A stretch of DNA of 64,000 nucleotides from Dakarella massiliensis. Lineage in GTDB: Bacteria > Pseudomonadota > Gammaproteobacteria > Burkholderiales > Burkholderiaceae_F. The stretch lies in contig NZ_CVTY01000007.1 in NCBI RefSeq assembly GCF_001182045.1, positions 975,149 through 1,039,148 on the forward strand, in the 5' to 3' direction. The notes beneath the pieces are model-generated. The model did no database searches. It saw nothing but the letters and a program-made list of their open reading frames with translations, and was not told the DNA's origin. Positions 1-9,789 of the stretch are shown here, piece by piece; position 1 is the first letter of the stretch, and the number at the start of each line of letters is the position of its first letter. The position numbers were made by a program, and so were the translations under genes.

Positions 1-792
1 CTTCTCATCCACCCAGTAGTCACCCGGTTCCTTCTCGCCCTTCTGACGGGTGAGGAGCGCCGGAATCTGATCCATCGCCTGATAGAGATCGATATTGTCT
101 TCGGCCGGACCCGAAATGATGAGCGGGGTTCTCGCCTCGTCAATCAGAATCGAGTCCACTTCGTCGACGATCGCGTAGTTCAGCGGACGCTGACGGCGGT
201 TCCCGGGTTCGTACTCCATGTTGTCACGGAGGTAATCGAAACCGAATTCGTTATTCGTGCCGTACGTAATATCAGCAGCGTAAGCGGCGCGCTTCACAGC
301 CGGATCCTGCTCGTTCGACAGAATCACGCCGACCGTGAGGCCGAGCCACTCATAGAGCTGCCCCATCCACTTTGCGTCACGGCTGGCGAGGTAGTCGTTC
401 ACGGTCACCACGTGCACGCCCTTGCCGGGCAGCGCGTTCAGGTAAACCGCAAGCGTGGCGGTCAGCGTCTTGCCCTCGCCGGTGCTCATTTCAGCGATCT
501 TGCCATCATTCAGCACCATACCGCCGATCATCTGCACATCGAAGTGACGCATGCCAAGCACTCGCGAAGAGGCCTCACGCACAACAGCGAAAGCTTCCGG
601 CAGCAGGTCGTCCAGCGTTTCGCCCTTCTGGAGCCTGTCGCGGAATTCTTGAGTCTTCGCCTTCAGTTGATCATCGGTGAGCTTCTTCAGCTCAGGTTCC
701 AGCTTATTGATCTGGGCAACGCGCCGACGGTACGCCTTCACAAGGCGGTTATTTCGGCTGCCAAAAATTTTCGTAAGAATTCCGTCAAACAT
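1..792 (-). CDS. secA: Preprotein translocase ATPase SecA, N-terminal part (cut by window edge)
   Basis: This is the first 264 codons of the SecA motor, which drives unfolded preproteins through SecYEG at the inner membrane by ATP hydrolysis. The start ATG (790-792) has a GAGGGGAC Shine-Dalgarno just upstream. Visible motifs are the N-terminal [14 protein letters not shown], the Walker A region [14 protein letters not shown] near residue 105, the nucleotide-domain segment [17 protein letters not shown], and the Walker B/DEAD segment [14 protein letters not shown] near residue 210. The rest of the protein (preprotein cross-linking domain, second motor domain, zinc tail) lies left of the window. 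It is divergent from dciA, an arrangement I know from other Betaproteobacteria. Identification is very secure; only completeness is lacking. Confidence 0.97.
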   Translation of the reverse strand, partial: MFDGILTKIFGSRNNRLVKAYRRRVAQINKLEPELKKLTDDQLKAKTQEFRDRLQKGETLDDLLPEAFAVVREASSRVLGMRHFDVQMIGGMVLNDGKIAEMSTGEGKTLTATLAVYLNALPGKGVHVVTVNDYLASRDAKWMGQLYEWLGLTVGVILSNEQDPAVKRAAYAADITYGTNNEFGFDYLRDNMEYEPGNRRQRPLNYAIVDEVDSILIDEARTPLIISGPAEDNIDLYQAMDQIPALLTRQKGEKEPGDYWVDEK

Positions 793-948
793 ATCGTCCC
801 CTCGGCCGGACTAAAAACGGCATGAGGTAAATTTTGAAATCGGTAGAATTTCCACCCTTTTTATCAGGCTTACGCCTTAAGGGTACGGAAAAAGAATAAA
901 GGATTATCGCACATAGCTATTAAGAAAAAACGATTCTCCTTCAGTAAT

Positions 949-971
949 CGGGGATTTCGCCCCGCTATACT
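949..971 (+). promoter_or_regulatory. Candidate dciA promoter with overlapping hairpin in secA/dciA gap
   Basis: The 214-bp gap between the divergent secA and dciA has a good sigma-70 -10 hexamer, TATACT (966-971), 35 bp before the dciA ATG. No convincing -35 hexamer is seen at the proper spacing. A CGGGG/CCCCG hairpin (949-964) abuts the -10. For secA, GATAAT around 903-908 on the minus strand is a possible -10. These are motif-level guesses. Confidence 0.35.
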
Positions 972-1006
972 TTCCCTATCAACGTAAATCCCAATCGGAA
1001 CGAACC

Positions 1007-1501
1007 ATGAAAGACCGCATCCGCTCGGGGGCTGGCTTTCAGAGGAGCCTCCGTTTTCTGAATTCTGATGAGCAGGGAATGGATTCGCTCGAGCTGAGGC
1101 TTGCCGTCTCGCGGCGCATCCTGCCCGCACTGAACCGTATCTGCGAGCGCCGCTTCCTCCGCATCTCGTTCACGTCACCCGGTCAGGTCTTTGTGTCGCC
1201 TGACGGAGCGGTCCGCCTGATCGTCAAGGATCAGTCTCAGGTCTATCAGCTGAAGAATCTGCTTCCGACCCTTCGGCGCGAAGTGGAGAAGGCCTGCGGC
1301 TTTCCGGTGCCCGAAATCACGGTGGGCGTGAATCCGGGGCTTCACGAATCGCTCTCCGGCCGCACCGAAACCGCCACCGGCGAACCCAGAAAAGCAAACC
1401 CGGATGCCGCTGCCGCCATCCGGGAGAAAGCCCGCGCGCTGCCGGAAGGCAGTGTCACGCGGAAATCGCTTGAAAGTCTTGCTGAGTCGCTCGAAAAGTA
1501 G
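1007..1501 (+). CDS. dciA: DUF721/DciA-family protein (probable replicative helicase loader/operator)
   Basis: A 164-residue protein whose middle (about 40-120, including FLRISFTSPGQVFVSPDG and VYQLKNLLPTLRREVE) resembles the compact DUF721 fold of DciA. DciA is the ancestral bacterial factor that helps load the DnaB helicase where DnaC/DnaI are absent. The position between lpxC and secA matches the usual betaproteobacterial location, which supports the call. The C-terminal third is rich in Ala, Arg and Glu and is probably flexible. The start codon follows a GGAA-containing leader (996-1000). The gene ends 8 bp from the convergent lpxC stop. DUF721 proteins diverge strongly, so the helicase-loading role comes from the family and context, not from conserved catalytic residues. 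Confidence 0.72.
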   Translation: MKDRIRSGAGFQRSLRFLNSDEQGMDSLELRLAVSRRILPALNRICERRFLRISFTSPGQVFVSPDGAVRLIVKDQSQVYQLKNLLPTLRREVEKACGFPVPEITVGVNPGLHESLSGRTETATGEPRKANPDAAAAIREKARALPEGSVTRKSLESLAESLEK

Positions 1502-1509
1502 CCGCCCTG

Positions 1510-2427
1510 TCAGACAATCGCGAGATTCGGACGGAAGGCGAAGTCAGCCGGAGCCTTTTCCGCTTCGGTGAACGTCACGATTTCCCAGGCGGTAGCATCC
1601 GCGAGCAACGCGCGGAGCAGCTTGTTATTCAGGGCGTGACCCGACTTGCATGCGCTGTACGCCGCGAGCATCGGGTGTCCAAGAACGTAAAGGTCGCCCA
1701 TCGCGTCGAGGATCTTATGCTTCACGAATTCGTCGCGGCTGCGCAGACCGTCGTTATTCAGCACCCGGTAATCATCCATCACAACGGCGTTATCGAGCGA
1801 ACCGCCCTGGGCAAGGCCGATCGAGCGGAGGAACTCCACATCGTTCACAAAGCCAAACGTGCGCGACCGGGCCACGTCCTTCTCATAGGAGTCGTGGGCG
1901 AAGTCGACCTTCGTGCTCTGAATCGTGGAGTCAATCGCCGGATGGTGAAAATCAATGGAAAATTCAAGACTGAAGCCGAAATGCGGCTCAAGCTTCGCCC
2001 ACTTTCCTTCTTCCTTCACCTCAACCGTCTTCAGAATCCGCACAAACTGCTTCGGAGCATTCTGCTCAACGATACCGGCCGCGTGAATCAGGAAAACGAA
2101 GCTCGCTGCTGAGCCATCCATCACCGGAATCTCAGGGGCATCCACCTCAACGAGGCAGTTGTCGATCCCAAGACCGTTGAAGGCGCTCATCAGATGCTCG
2201 ATTGTGGACACGCGCGCCTGACCGACATTCACCGTCGTCGCGAGCCGCGTGTCATTCACGTTTGTCGCGACAGCAGGAATATCTACGGCAGGCGTGAGGT
2301 CCGTCCGACGGAACACAATACCGGTGCCGGCAGCGGCAGGTTTCATCACGAGATGAATTCTGCGGCCGCAGTGCAGACCGATTCCGACGGTCGAGACAGA
2401 TTCCCTCAGCGTTCTTTGCTTCAGCAT
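1510..2427 (-). CDS. lpxC: UDP-3-O-acyl-N-acetylglucosamine deacetylase LpxC
   Basis: LpxC is the zinc deacetylase that performs the committed step of lipid A synthesis in the cytoplasm. The product is 305 residues, the same length as the E. coli enzyme, and starts [15 protein letters not shown] 21 bp upstream (2448) would add seven residues, but it lies inside a perfect stem-loop, so I prefer the ATG at 2427. Zinc and catalytic motifs are visible: STIEHLMSA (Glu-His near 77-78), [16 protein letters not shown] (His and Asp near 237-241) and KSGHALNN (catalytic His). It is the last gene of the dcw cluster, a classical position. An upstream hairpin at 2451-2476 may tune read-through from ftsZ. 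Proteolytic control as in E. coli cannot be judged here. Confidence 0.97.
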   Translation of the reverse strand: MLKQRTLRESVSTVGIGLHCGRRIHLVMKPAAAGTGIVFRRTDLTPAVDIPAVATNVNDTRLATTVNVGQARVSTIEHLMSAFNGLGIDNCLVEVDAPEIPVMDGSAASFVFLIHAAGIVEQNAPKQFVRILKTVEVKEEGKWAKLEPHFGFSLEFSIDFHHPAIDSTIQSTKVDFAHDSYEKDVARSRTFGFVNDVEFLRSIGLAQGGSLDNAVVMDDYRVLNNDGLRSRDEFVKHKILDAMGDLYVLGHPMLAAYSACKSGHALNNKLLRALLADATAWEIVTFTEAEKAPADFAFRPNLAIV

Positions 2428-2450
2428 AAAAAGTACCAATAAGTTCAATA

Positions 2451-2476
2451 GGCGGCAGAACTTGCATTCTGCCGCC
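2451..2476 (-). promoter_or_regulatory. Perfect 10-bp stem-loop between ftsZ and lpxC
   Basis: GGCGGCAGAA (2451-2460) pairs perfectly with TTCTGCCGCC (2467-2476) around a 6-nt loop. It lies 24 bp upstream of the lpxC ATG. There is no uridine run after it on the minus strand, so it is not a standard intrinsic terminator. It could be a processing or stability element, or a partial attenuator that separates lpxC expression from the division genes. Confidence 0.5.
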
Positions 2477-2518
2477 GGAAAATTCAGGCGCCGGCTATTC
2501 TAGCCGCAAAAAGGGCGA

Positions 2519-3970
2519 TCAGTGGCGTCCCTTGTTGCGCAGGTAAGCGGGGGTCTGAAGATTTCGGATTGTTTCCTCATCGAACGTACCGGAGAAATTC
2601 CAGACGTTCGGCTGGGAAGCCGCGGCCTGAGGCTTAGGCGCTTCAGCCTGCGGCTGAGGAGCCGGAGCGGCGGGTTTCGCGGGCGCTGCGGCAGGAGCCG
2701 CGGCCGGAGTTTCCAGGGGCTGCGACCCAAAAAGCGGTGCTGTTTCGCCGGTCTTATGTTCAAAGTGCGGCGCAGCGGCGGCCGGAGCGGCCTCATGCAC
2801 CGGTGCTGCCGGCGTGGGATCCGCCGCGAAATGCGGCATCTCGGGAGCCGGGGCTGCCTTCACGGGTTCCGGCGCGCGGGGCGCAGGAGCCGCGGCCTGA
2901 GGTGCAGGCTGAGCGGGCTGTGCCGGCTGGTCAGCATTGGCCGAAGATCCCGAGAAAATGGAATTCCACATATTTTCCGGACGCATCCCGGTCTGAGCCT
3001 TCTCCTGCTCGGTGAGCGGGCTGTCCATACCGGTCGCCACCACCGTAACGCGGAGCTCGTCCCCGAGACTGTCATCACGGGCCGAACCGAAGATAACGTT
3101 GGCGCCCTTCGACACGAAGTCGCTCAGGACCTTCATCACCTTTCTCGGCTCAGAGAGCTTCAGAGAGTTGCTTGCCGTGACATAAACAAGGAGACCGCGG
3201 GCACCGGTAAGATCGGAACCTTCAAGCAGCGGGCTAGAAACGGCGAGTTTCGCCGCTTCTTCAGCGCGGTTCGGACCGGAAGCCGTGGCCGAACCCATCA
3301 GGGCCGTGCCGTGCTCACGCATCACCGTGCTGAGGTCATTGAAGTCGACGTTGATCAGACCCGGCGTATGAATGATTTCCGCAATGCCGTGGCAGGCCTT
3401 GTAGAGCACATCGTTCGCGGCGTTGAAGCATTCTTCCATCGTGGCGTCTTCGCCGAATTCGTCCTCAAGACGGTCATTCAGAATGACGATGAGGGAGTCG
3501 ACGTATTCCTTCAGATGGGCAATGCCTTCTTCGGCGCGCTGCTTGCGGGCCGTGCCTTCATAGGAGAAAGGCTTCGTCACAACACCGACGGTGAGAATGC
3601 CTTCTTCCTTCGCGATCTTCGCGATAACAGGAGCGGCGCCCGTACCGGTGCCGCCGCCCATGCCGGCTGTAATAAAGAGCAGATGAGCGCCGGACACGGC
3701 GTCACGGATTTTTTCAGTAGAATCAATGGCGGCTTTCTCGCCAACCTGAGGATTCGCCCCGGCGCCGAGCCCGCTTTCGCCGAGCTGCAGAAGCACGTGA
3801 GCCTTATTCATGGCAAGAGCCTGATGATCGGTGTTGGCCGCGATAAACTCAATACCGTCAGCCCCCTGATCCACCATATACTGGACGGCATTTCCACCGC
3901 CGCCACCCACGCCGATCACTTTGATCACCGTGTTGCGCGGATCCTTACCCAGCATTTCAAAACTACTCAT
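2519..3970 (-). CDS. ftsZ: Cell division GTPase FtsZ with long Pro/Ala-rich linker
   Basis: FtsZ is the tubulin-like GTPase that polymerises into the cytokinetic ring. I place the start at the ATG at 3970 ([13 protein letters not shown]), preceded by GAGAAGGGCA, giving 483 residues. The N-terminal [11 protein letters not shown] loop and the tubulin signature [12 protein letters not shown] are intact, and the GTPase/polymerisation core runs to about residue 340. After it comes an unusually long disordered linker (about 340-460) made largely of Ala, Pro and Gln with interspersed Glu/Lys. The conserved C-terminal peptide [11 protein letters not shown] follows, the type that binds FtsA and other partners. 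E. coli FtsZ has 383 residues, so most of the extra length is linker. The gene follows ftsA after a 144-bp gap carrying a promoter-like motif. Confidence 0.98.
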   Translation of the reverse strand: MSSFEMLGKDPRNTVIKVIGVGGGGGNAVQYMVDQGADGIEFIAANTDHQALAMNKAHVLLQLGESGLGAGANPQVGEKAAIDSTEKIRDAVSGAHLLFITAGMGGGTGTGAAPVIAKIAKEEGILTVGVVTKPFSYEGTARKQRAEEGIAHLKEYVDSLIVILNDRLEDEFGEDATMEECFNAANDVLYKACHGIAEIIHTPGLINVDFNDLSTVMREHGTALMGSATASGPNRAEEAAKLAVSSPLLEGSDLTGARGLLVYVTASNSLKLSEPRKVMKVLSDFVSKGANVIFGSARDDSLGDELRVTVVATGMDSPLTEQEKAQTGMRPENMWNSIFSGSSANADQPAQPAQPAPQAAAPAPRAPEPVKAAPAPEMPHFAADPTPAAPVHEAAPAAAAPHFEHKTGETAPLFGSQPLETPAAAPAAAPAKPAAPAPQPQAEAPKPQAAASQPNVWNFSGTFDEETIRNLQTPAYLRNKGRH

Positions 3971-3996
3971 TGCCCTTCTCCGTGATGCTGCCGAAC

Positions 3997-4087
3997 GGGT
4001 AACGCCGCCCAAAGCCTGGTCGGCCCGCGTTACCCTCGCTGTGTGTTGTTTCTTCCGATCTTAAAGGCGTCGTCAGAGTTTAGTATA
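3997..4087 (-). promoter_or_regulatory. Candidate internal ftsZ promoter and structured leader
   Basis: The ftsA-ftsZ gap contains on the minus strand a TATACT hexamer (4082-4087), a near-consensus -10, without a good -35. Between it and the ftsZ start lies a 9-bp inverted repeat, GGGTAACGC/GCGTTACCC (3997-4005 and 4027-4035). A dedicated ftsZ promoter inside the dcw cluster is common in other bacteria, which makes this plausible. The evidence is motif-level only. Confidence 0.4.
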
Positions 4088-4114
4088 TTTTGCCCCATTC
4101 TCGGGGTTTGTTGC

Positions 4115-5362
4115 TTAATAATTTCCGATAAACCAGTGCTTGATGGTTGAGAAAAAGCCCTTCCTCAGACGCTTCTGGCCTTTTTCCTCTGAATGCCGGC
4201 CTTTCTGGGCGATGTGAGCCGCCTCTTTAAGGAGTCCGGCCACCACAGTCCAGGCAGGAGAATTCCCCGCGCCGCCAAGACCCGCGACAATATCCGGGGC
4301 TCCGATGCGGCAGTTGTGCTCAAACACATCTTCCGCGAGTTTCAGGAATCCTTCGGTCTGAGTCACGCCTCCGGTGAGCACAATACCCGCCGGAATCATC
4401 TGATCAAACTTGGACGCCTGGAGCCGCTCCTTCACGAAGGAAAGGATCTCCTCCAGTCTAGCCTGCACCACTTCAGCGAGCTTCTCCTGTGCGATCACTT
4501 CAATCGCTTCTCCCGGCCGGGTGCTCCGGCGGATATCGGCGAGATCCACCACGTCAGCGCCCGTGAATTTTGTCGGATCCGCACTGCCGTACTTCAGCTT
4601 GATTCTCTCAGCCTCATCCTCGTTCAGCTGGAAAAGCGCCGCGATATCGTGCGTCACCGCGAGACCGCCCACCGGAATAATGTCGGTGTACCAGGGCTTG
4701 CTGCCGCTGTAGACCGTGACATCCACCGTGCCGGCACCGATATCGATCAGGCAGACACCGAGCTCTTTCTCCGACTCGGTGAGCACCGAGTTCGCCGCGG
4801 CCCAGACCGGAATCTGCCAGTGTTTCACCTCGACACCGCTGCGCCTCACGCAGCGGAAGAGATTGGTCGCCGTGGTCGGAAGACCGCAGGCAAGATGCGC
4901 TGTCGCCTCAAGCCGCTTTCCGGACATTCCCACAGGGTTCAGAATTCCCGCCTCTCCGTCCACCGAGTAGCCGAGGACCTGCATTTTCAGAACTTTGGCG
5001 TCTCCCTGGAGCGCGACATCGCCGACATGCTCTGTCGCGGCATTGAGTTCCTCCTGGCCGATCTCCGTTCCTCGCACCGGAGTTGCCCCCGTGTTATTGA
5101 AGAACCGAAGACGGGGATCCTCACAGGCCGTATAGACCTCTGAGATATGGAGACCGGATGTCCGCTCAGCCTCATCAAACGCCGCCCGGATGGAACCTAC
5201 GGCGGCATTGATGTCGATCACGACACCGTTTCGGATGCCGGCAGACGGCGCGGAGCCGAGGCCGCAGATCTTCACGACCCCATCGGCGCCGGGATCGGCC
5301 ACGATCACGGCTACCTTGCTGCTGCCTACATCAAGCGCTACCAGTAAATTGTTGTTGTCCAT
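4115..5362 (-). CDS. ftsA: Cell division actin homologue FtsA
   Basis: FtsA is an actin-fold ATPase that tethers FtsZ to the inner membrane and recruits late divisome proteins. The 415-residue product begins MDNNNLLVALDVGSSKVAVI, containing the phosphate-1 loop. Further actin-family elements are CLIDIGAGTVDVTVYSG (phosphate-2) and IVLTGGVTQTEG (adenosine motif). The 1C subdomain insertion typical of FtsA lies around residues 85-165. The C-terminus, GFFSTIKHWFIGNY, is the amphipathic membrane-targeting helix. It sits 11 bp downstream of ftsQ and upstream of ftsZ, the canonical ftsQAZ order. Confidence 0.98.
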   Translation of the reverse strand: MDNNNLLVALDVGSSKVAVIVADPGADGVVKICGLGSAPSAGIRNGVVIDINAAVGSIRAAFDEAERTSGLHISEVYTACEDPRLRFFNNTGATPVRGTEIGQEELNAATEHVGDVALQGDAKVLKMQVLGYSVDGEAGILNPVGMSGKRLEATAHLACGLPTTATNLFRCVRRSGVEVKHWQIPVWAAANSVLTESEKELGVCLIDIGAGTVDVTVYSGSKPWYTDIIPVGGLAVTHDIAALFQLNEDEAERIKLKYGSADPTKFTGADVVDLADIRRSTRPGEAIEVIAQEKLAEVVQARLEEILSFVKERLQASKFDQMIPAGIVLTGGVTQTEGFLKLAEDVFEHNCRIGAPDIVAGLGGAGNSPAWTVVAGLLKEAAHIAQKGRHSEEKGQKRLRKGFFSTIKHWFIGNY

Positions 5363-5373
5363 AACAGATCCGC

Positions 5374-6246
5374 TTATACAGACGGCCCCTTTCGTGTCGT
5401 TCCTGCGCGATCCGCGCCGGCGGGTCCAGGCCCGGCTGCCGCAGCCGGCTTCACGCTGCCCGCTGCCTTGTTCGGAGCAGACGGCTCAGAATCGGTCTTC
5501 GGCCGCTCCCGCGGCAGCGTGGCCGCGAAGGCGTTGACGTAACGGGCGTCGATCGAGCCGGGAGGTCCTCCCATCATGCGCGAGACTTCCTGATAGTGCG
5601 CGGCGACAAGTTCCAGCCTGTCCTGCACGCGGCTGTCACGCGTATTGCGTCCGAGCTCAATCTTGGTCGACGGAATGTCGCCTCCCTCGATCACAACAGA
5701 CCAGGAGCCGCGATCCGTAACCGAGAGGTCCCGGATCTTCGTGCCGAGTCTTTCCGCCGCGGCGGAAAGCGGCCCGTACATCTCCACCACCTCGTGCGCC
5801 ATGGCGTCAGGCCCCGAGAAGGACGGGAGTCCCTGAGCCTCCGGCGTATCCAGATTCTTCGGGGCGAAAATCTCACCCCGGTCGGAAATCAGACGCGTCC
5901 CGCCCCAGATCGCGATAGGGCGGCGCTTTTCAATTTCAACTCTGATCGTATCAGGCCAAAGCCGCTCAACCCGCGCGGACGCCACCCACGGCACCTCTTC
6001 AACCGCGGTGCGCATCGGATCGAGATCCGCGAAGAAATAGTTGCCGTTCAGCTTTTCCCAGAGCGTTTTTTCCAGTGCCCCGACGTTCGTAAAGGACGTA
6101 TCCCCCGTCACTTCAATATGGTGAATATCGAAGTACGGCTGATGAACGACGTAGCGGATGCCGAGACCGGCAAGCACGAGAAAGCAGATGAGCGCGAGAA
6201 GCCCGGCTCCCCGTCTCACTTTTCCGGATGCATTGGCCTGAGTCAT
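5374..6246 (-). CDS. ftsQ: Cell division protein FtsQ (single-pass, POTRA domain)
   Basis: FtsQ is a bitopic inner-membrane protein that links FtsL/FtsB and other divisome proteins. The 290-residue product has a short basic cytoplasmic tail, one transmembrane helix (about 15-33, GLLALICFLVLAGLGIRYVV), a POTRA domain (about 37-105, starting FDIHHIEVTGDTSFTN) and a beta domain (about 110-235, with RLWPDTIRVEIEKRRPIAIW). The last 50 or so residues form a Pro/Ala/Gly-rich tail that most FtsQ proteins lack. It is probably disordered and periplasmic. It lies between ddlB and ftsA with small gaps (23 and 11 bp). Confidence 0.93.
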   Translation of the reverse strand: MTQANASGKVRRGAGLLALICFLVLAGLGIRYVVHQPYFDIHHIEVTGDTSFTNVGALEKTLWEKLNGNYFFADLDPMRTAVEEVPWVASARVERLWPDTIRVEIEKRRPIAIWGGTRLISDRGEIFAPKNLDTPEAQGLPSFSGPDAMAHEVVEMYGPLSAAAERLGTKIRDLSVTDRGSWSVVIEGGDIPSTKIELGRNTRDSRVQDRLELVAAHYQEVSRMMGGPPGSIDARYVNAFAATLPRERPKTDSEPSAPNKAAGSVKPAAAAGPGPAGADRAGTTRKGPSV

Positions 6247-6269
6247 GACGATCCGCCTCTCTTTCCGTC

Positions 6270-7217
6270 TCAGACCGCGTGGTCCAGACGGGCTTCAGAT
6301 GCCACCTGGAGCACGAGCTCCTCGTACGGAATACCGACCGCACGGGCCGCCATCGGAACGAGAGAATGCGGCGTCATGCCAGGGTTCGTGTTGATCTCGA
6401 GGAGATAGAAGCGGCCCGAGGGCTCCATCATGAGATCGATACGGCCCCAGCCCCGGGCTCCAATCACACGGTAAGCCTTTTCAACCGTTTCCGCCATGGC
6501 TCGCGCAGTCTCCTCGGGGAGATCAGCCGGGCAGGCATAGCGGACTTCGTTTCCCTGATACTTGTTCACGCTGTTGTAGTCACCGTTCGGCGCCATGATT
6601 TCAATCACGGGAAGCGCTTTCGCGTTTTTCCCTTCGCCGAGTACGGCGCAGGTGAATTCGCGGCCATGAATGCGGCGTTCAACAACGAGATCATCCTCCA
6701 CCTCGAGTGACCGGCGGATCGCCTCAGCGAGCGTCTCCTCAGTGGCGTCCTCAAGCTTCTCGACACCAAAGGAGCTGCCATCCTTATTCGGCTTCACAAC
6801 GAGACTCCGGCCGAGGCGGCGGATGATTTCCGCGGCCTCTGACGGATCTGACACCTGGAAACCTTCCGGCACGGGCAGCCCCGCGTTCTCCCAGAGATTG
6901 CAGGTTGCCTGCTTATCGATACCGATCGCGCTCGCGAGAACACCAGACCCGGTATACGGGATCTGCATCCACTCGAGCACGCCCTGGATCGTACCGTCCT
7001 CGCCGCCGAGACCGTGCAGCATATTGAAGGCGCGGTCATAGCCGCCGAGCGCGAGTTCAGCGAGCGGCTGCTTGCCCGGATCAAACGCCTCAGCGTTCAC
7101 GCCCTGAGATCGAAGCGCGTTCAGCACTCCCGTGCCGCTCGAAATGGAAACCTCGCGTTCGCTCGACTTTCCACCCATGAGGACTGCAACCTTCCCCAGA
7201 TCCTTCGCCGCCATCAT
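6270..7217 (-). CDS. ddlB: D-alanine--D-alanine ligase
   Basis: An ATP-grasp ligase that makes the D-Ala-D-Ala dipeptide added by MurF. The 315-residue product shows the N-terminal [19 protein letters not shown] motif, the ATP-grasp lysine segments ([35 protein letters not shown]) and the metal-binding and substrate end [18 protein letters not shown]. Its ATG (7217) overlaps the murC TGA by 4 bp, indicating translational coupling. A second in-frame ATG follows immediately. The position between murC and ftsQ is the classical ddlB location. Confidence 0.97.
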   Translation of the reverse strand: MMAAKDLGKVAVLMGGKSSEREVSISSGTGVLNALRSQGVNAEAFDPGKQPLAELALGGYDRAFNMLHGLGGEDGTIQGVLEWMQIPYTGSGVLASAIGIDKQATCNLWENAGLPVPEGFQVSDPSEAAEIIRRLGRSLVVKPNKDGSSFGVEKLEDATEETLAEAIRRSLEVEDDLVVERRIHGREFTCAVLGEGKNAKALPVIEIMAPNGDYNSVNKYQGNEVRYACPADLPEETARAMAETVEKAYRVIGARGWGRIDLMMEPSGRFYLLEINTNPGMTPHSLVPMAARAVGIPYEELVLQVASEARLDHAV

Positions 7218-8638
7218 GCGCGGTCTCCTTCATTCTTAGACAGTTCGGTAACCTTGGATGCCACGTGTCCGATCGACCCGGCACCGAGCGTGATCACCAC
7301 GTCGCCGTCCCGCACCACCTTCAGGATAGCGGCCGGTACATCGTCAACACGCTGTTCATAAATCAGATCCGCGCCTCCGGCGAGCCGGATAGCCCGGGCA
7401 AGCGACCTGCCATCCGCGCCGAAGATCGGCGCTTCGCCTGCCGGATACACTTCCGTCAGCACCACAACCTGAGCCTCATGCGAGAGCAGGTGCACAAAAT
7501 CCTCAAAGCAGTCGCGGGTACGCGTATAGCGGTGCGGCTGGAAAGCCACCACAATGCGGTGTCCAGGGAAAGCGCCGCGGGCCGCGGCCAGTGTCGCAGC
7601 CATCTCATGCGGATGATGACCGTAGTCATCCACGAGACGGAACGTGCCGCCGCCGTTCTCCGCCGGCACCGGCAGGTCGCCGTACTGGGCAAAGCGCCGG
7701 CCGACACCCTTGAATGTGAGAAGCCCCTTCTGAATGGCTTCATCAGACACGCCGACAAGCGTCGCCACCGTGATCGCCGCAAGCGAATTCACGACGTTAT
7801 GGACACCGGTCAGATTGAGCACCACGGGGAGCGGGTCGTAGCCCGGACGAAGCACCGTGTACTTCATCTGAAGCCCGCAGGCTTCCACGTCCACCGCGCG
7901 CACCTGAGCCTCTTCCGAGAGACCATAGGAAATCACGCGCTTTGTGATCTGCGGGATGATGGAGCGGGTGTTCTCATCGTCATAGCAGAGCACCGCGACG
8001 CCGTAGAACGGCAGCCGCTCGATAAACATCGTGAAGGCCTGCTTCAGACGCTCGAAATCGTGCCCGTAGGTATCCATGTGGTCCTGGTCAATATTCGTGA
8101 TGACCGAGAGCACCGGAGAAAGATTGAGGAACGACGCGTCAGACTCGTCCGCTTCAGCGACGAGGTACTCACCTGTTCCGAGACGGGCGTTCGTGCCGGC
8201 CTGCATCAGCTTGCCGCCGATCACAAATGTCGGATCAAGGCCGCCTGCCGTAATCAGCGTCGTCGTGAGCGACGTCGTCGTGGTCTTGCCGTGCGTGCCG
8301 GCGATCGCGATACCCTTTCTGAGGCGCATCAGTTCCGCGAGCATCACGGCACGCGGAACGACCGGGATATGCTGGGCGCGGGCTTCCACCACTTCGGGGT
8401 TATCTTCGTGAACCGCGGAGGAAATCACGACCGCGTCCGCTCCGGCGACGTGTGACGCGTCATGGCCAAGCCAGATCGTTGCCCCCATTTCAGTGAGGTG
8501 ACGCGTCGTATCGCTTTCAGCGATGTCCGACCCGGTCACGTGATAGCCGAGGTTCATCATCACTTCGGCAATGCCGCTCATGCCAACGCCGCCGATACCG
8601 ACGAAATGCACGTTCTTAACAACAAATTTCCAGGCCAT
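7214..8638 (-). CDS. murC: UDP-N-acetylmuramate--L-alanine ligase
   Basis: MurC adds L-alanine to UDP-MurNAc, the first of the Mur ligase steps in the cytoplasm. The 474-residue product has the N-terminal Rossmann motif [18 protein letters not shown], the central ATP-binding [14 protein letters not shown] (around residue 115), the FVIGGKL and [10 protein letters not shown] segments, and the C-terminal domain with [10 protein letters not shown]. Its start codon shares one base with the murG stop (TGATG). The other end overlaps ddlB by 4 bp. Confidence 0.98.
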   Translation of the reverse strand: MAWKFVVKNVHFVGIGGVGMSGIAEVMMNLGYHVTGSDIAESDTTRHLTEMGATIWLGHDASHVAGADAVVISSAVHEDNPEVVEARAQHIPVVPRAVMLAELMRLRKGIAIAGTHGKTTTTSLTTTLITAGGLDPTFVIGGKLMQAGTNARLGTGEYLVAEADESDASFLNLSPVLSVITNIDQDHMDTYGHDFERLKQAFTMFIERLPFYGVAVLCYDDENTRSIIPQITKRVISYGLSEEAQVRAVDVEACGLQMKYTVLRPGYDPLPVVLNLTGVHNVVNSLAAITVATLVGVSDEAIQKGLLTFKGVGRRFAQYGDLPVPAENGGGTFRLVDDYGHHPHEMAATLAAARGAFPGHRIVVAFQPHRYTRTRDCFEDFVHLLSHEAQVVVLTEVYPAGEAPIFGADGRSLARAIRLAGGADLIYEQRVDDVPAAILKVVRDGDVVITLGAGSIGHVASKVTELSKNEGDRA

Positions 8639-9738
8639 CAGGACACCCTAAAAGTACGGTCCGCACGGGACTCGATCATATCGGCCACAGCAGAGGCCGC
8701 GTTGGAATGAGACAGTTTTCTCGCGGCTTCAGCCATGGAGAGGAGCTGCGCACGGTCGATCGACGCGAGTACGGCGGAAAGCCGCTCAGGCGTGAGCGAA
8801 TCCTGTCTGAGACAGCGCGAGGCACCGTTCTGCTCCATAAAGAGAGCATTCTGCAGCTGGTGAGACGTCGTCTTCACGACGAGCGGCACAAGAAGCGAAG
8901 CGGCGCCCGCCGAGCAGATTTCGGACACACTCGTCGCGCCGGCGCGGCAGAGCACGAGGTCAGACCACGTATAGGCTGCCGCCATATCCTCAATAAAAGG
9001 CTGCACCGCAGCCTCAACTCCGGCTTCGGCGTACAGCGCCTTCACCTCATCAACCGCTTTGAAGCCGCACTGATGAATTATCTCAGGTCTCGACTCCGAG
9101 GGCAGCAGGGAAATGGCTCTCGGGAGCAGGTGATTGAGGAACCGCGCACCGAGTGATCCGCCAAACACGAGAAGACGCAGACGTCCGCCGCGACCCGCGA
9201 AACGTTCCGCCGGAGGATCAATCTTCGTGATTTCCTGCCGGACCGGATTTCCGGTGACCACCGCTTTCTTGCCGCCGCGCTCCGCCGCCTCCCCTTCAAA
9301 CCCGCAGGCCAGCGCATCGATAAAGGGCAGCACAAGGCGCACCGAGAGAAGGCTCGCCGCATCACAGTTCATCACCACCGCCGGGATCCCCATGCGGTGA
9401 GCCGCAATCGCGGAAGGCACGGCGATATAGCCACCGGTCGAGAAGAATGCGGTAGCGCGGCGCTTCTGCAGAATCGCTTTCGCGGCAGGGAACGCCTTCG
9501 CGAGCTTCACCGCTCCGGAAACCGCTCCCGCGAGCCCATGCCCGCGGACGCCGGAAAAGTCCACGGCGTCAAATTCGATTCCCTTCTTCGACACCAGCAT
9601 CTTCTCCATACCGGCCTCAGTCCCGAGCCAGGAAACTTCCCAGCCCCGGGCAATCATTTCCGCCGCAACCGCAAGCCCCGGCATCACATGTCCGCCGGTA
9701 CCTGCAGCCGCAATCACCAGATGTTTGTCCGATCCCAT
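8638..9738 (-). CDS. murG: UDP-GlcNAc:undecaprenyl-PP-MurNAc-pentapeptide transferase MurG
   Basis: MurG is the peripheral GT-B glycosyltransferase that converts lipid I to lipid II at the inner face of the membrane. Within 366 residues it shows the N-terminal glycine-rich loop [16 protein letters not shown], the second loop [15 protein letters not shown], the TGNPVR motif, the [11 protein letters not shown] loop and the C-terminal donor-sugar site [18 protein letters not shown]. It is separated from upstream ftsW by 51 bp and coupled to murC by a 1-base overlap. Confidence 0.98.
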   Translation of the reverse strand: MGSDKHLVIAAAGTGGHVMPGLAVAAEMIARGWEVSWLGTEAGMEKMLVSKKGIEFDAVDFSGVRGHGLAGAVSGAVKLAKAFPAAKAILQKRRATAFFSTGGYIAVPSAIAAHRMGIPAVVMNCDAASLLSVRLVLPFIDALACGFEGEAAERGGKKAVVTGNPVRQEITKIDPPAERFAGRGGRLRLLVFGGSLGARFLNHLLPRAISLLPSESRPEIIHQCGFKAVDEVKALYAEAGVEAAVQPFIEDMAAAYTWSDLVLCRAGATSVSEICSAGAASLLVPLVVKTTSHQLQNALFMEQNGASRCLRQDSLTPERLSAVLASIDRAQLLSMAEAARKLSHSNAASAVADMIESRADRTFRVS

Positions 9739-9789
9739 TTCTTTCCTAAAATCCCTTCAACAAGCACGCAGACACAGCCGTCCGCCGCA

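Noticed and set aside
2428..2448. Upstream TTG start of lpxC adding seven residues
   Set aside because: The codon falls in a stable stem-loop without a ribosome site, and the ATG gives the family N-terminus and length.
2522..3985. Long open frame on the plus strand opposite ftsZ (about 487 codons)
   Set aside because: It is the antisense of a certain gene in high-GC DNA. Its translation is Arg/His/Gly-rich with no family pattern.
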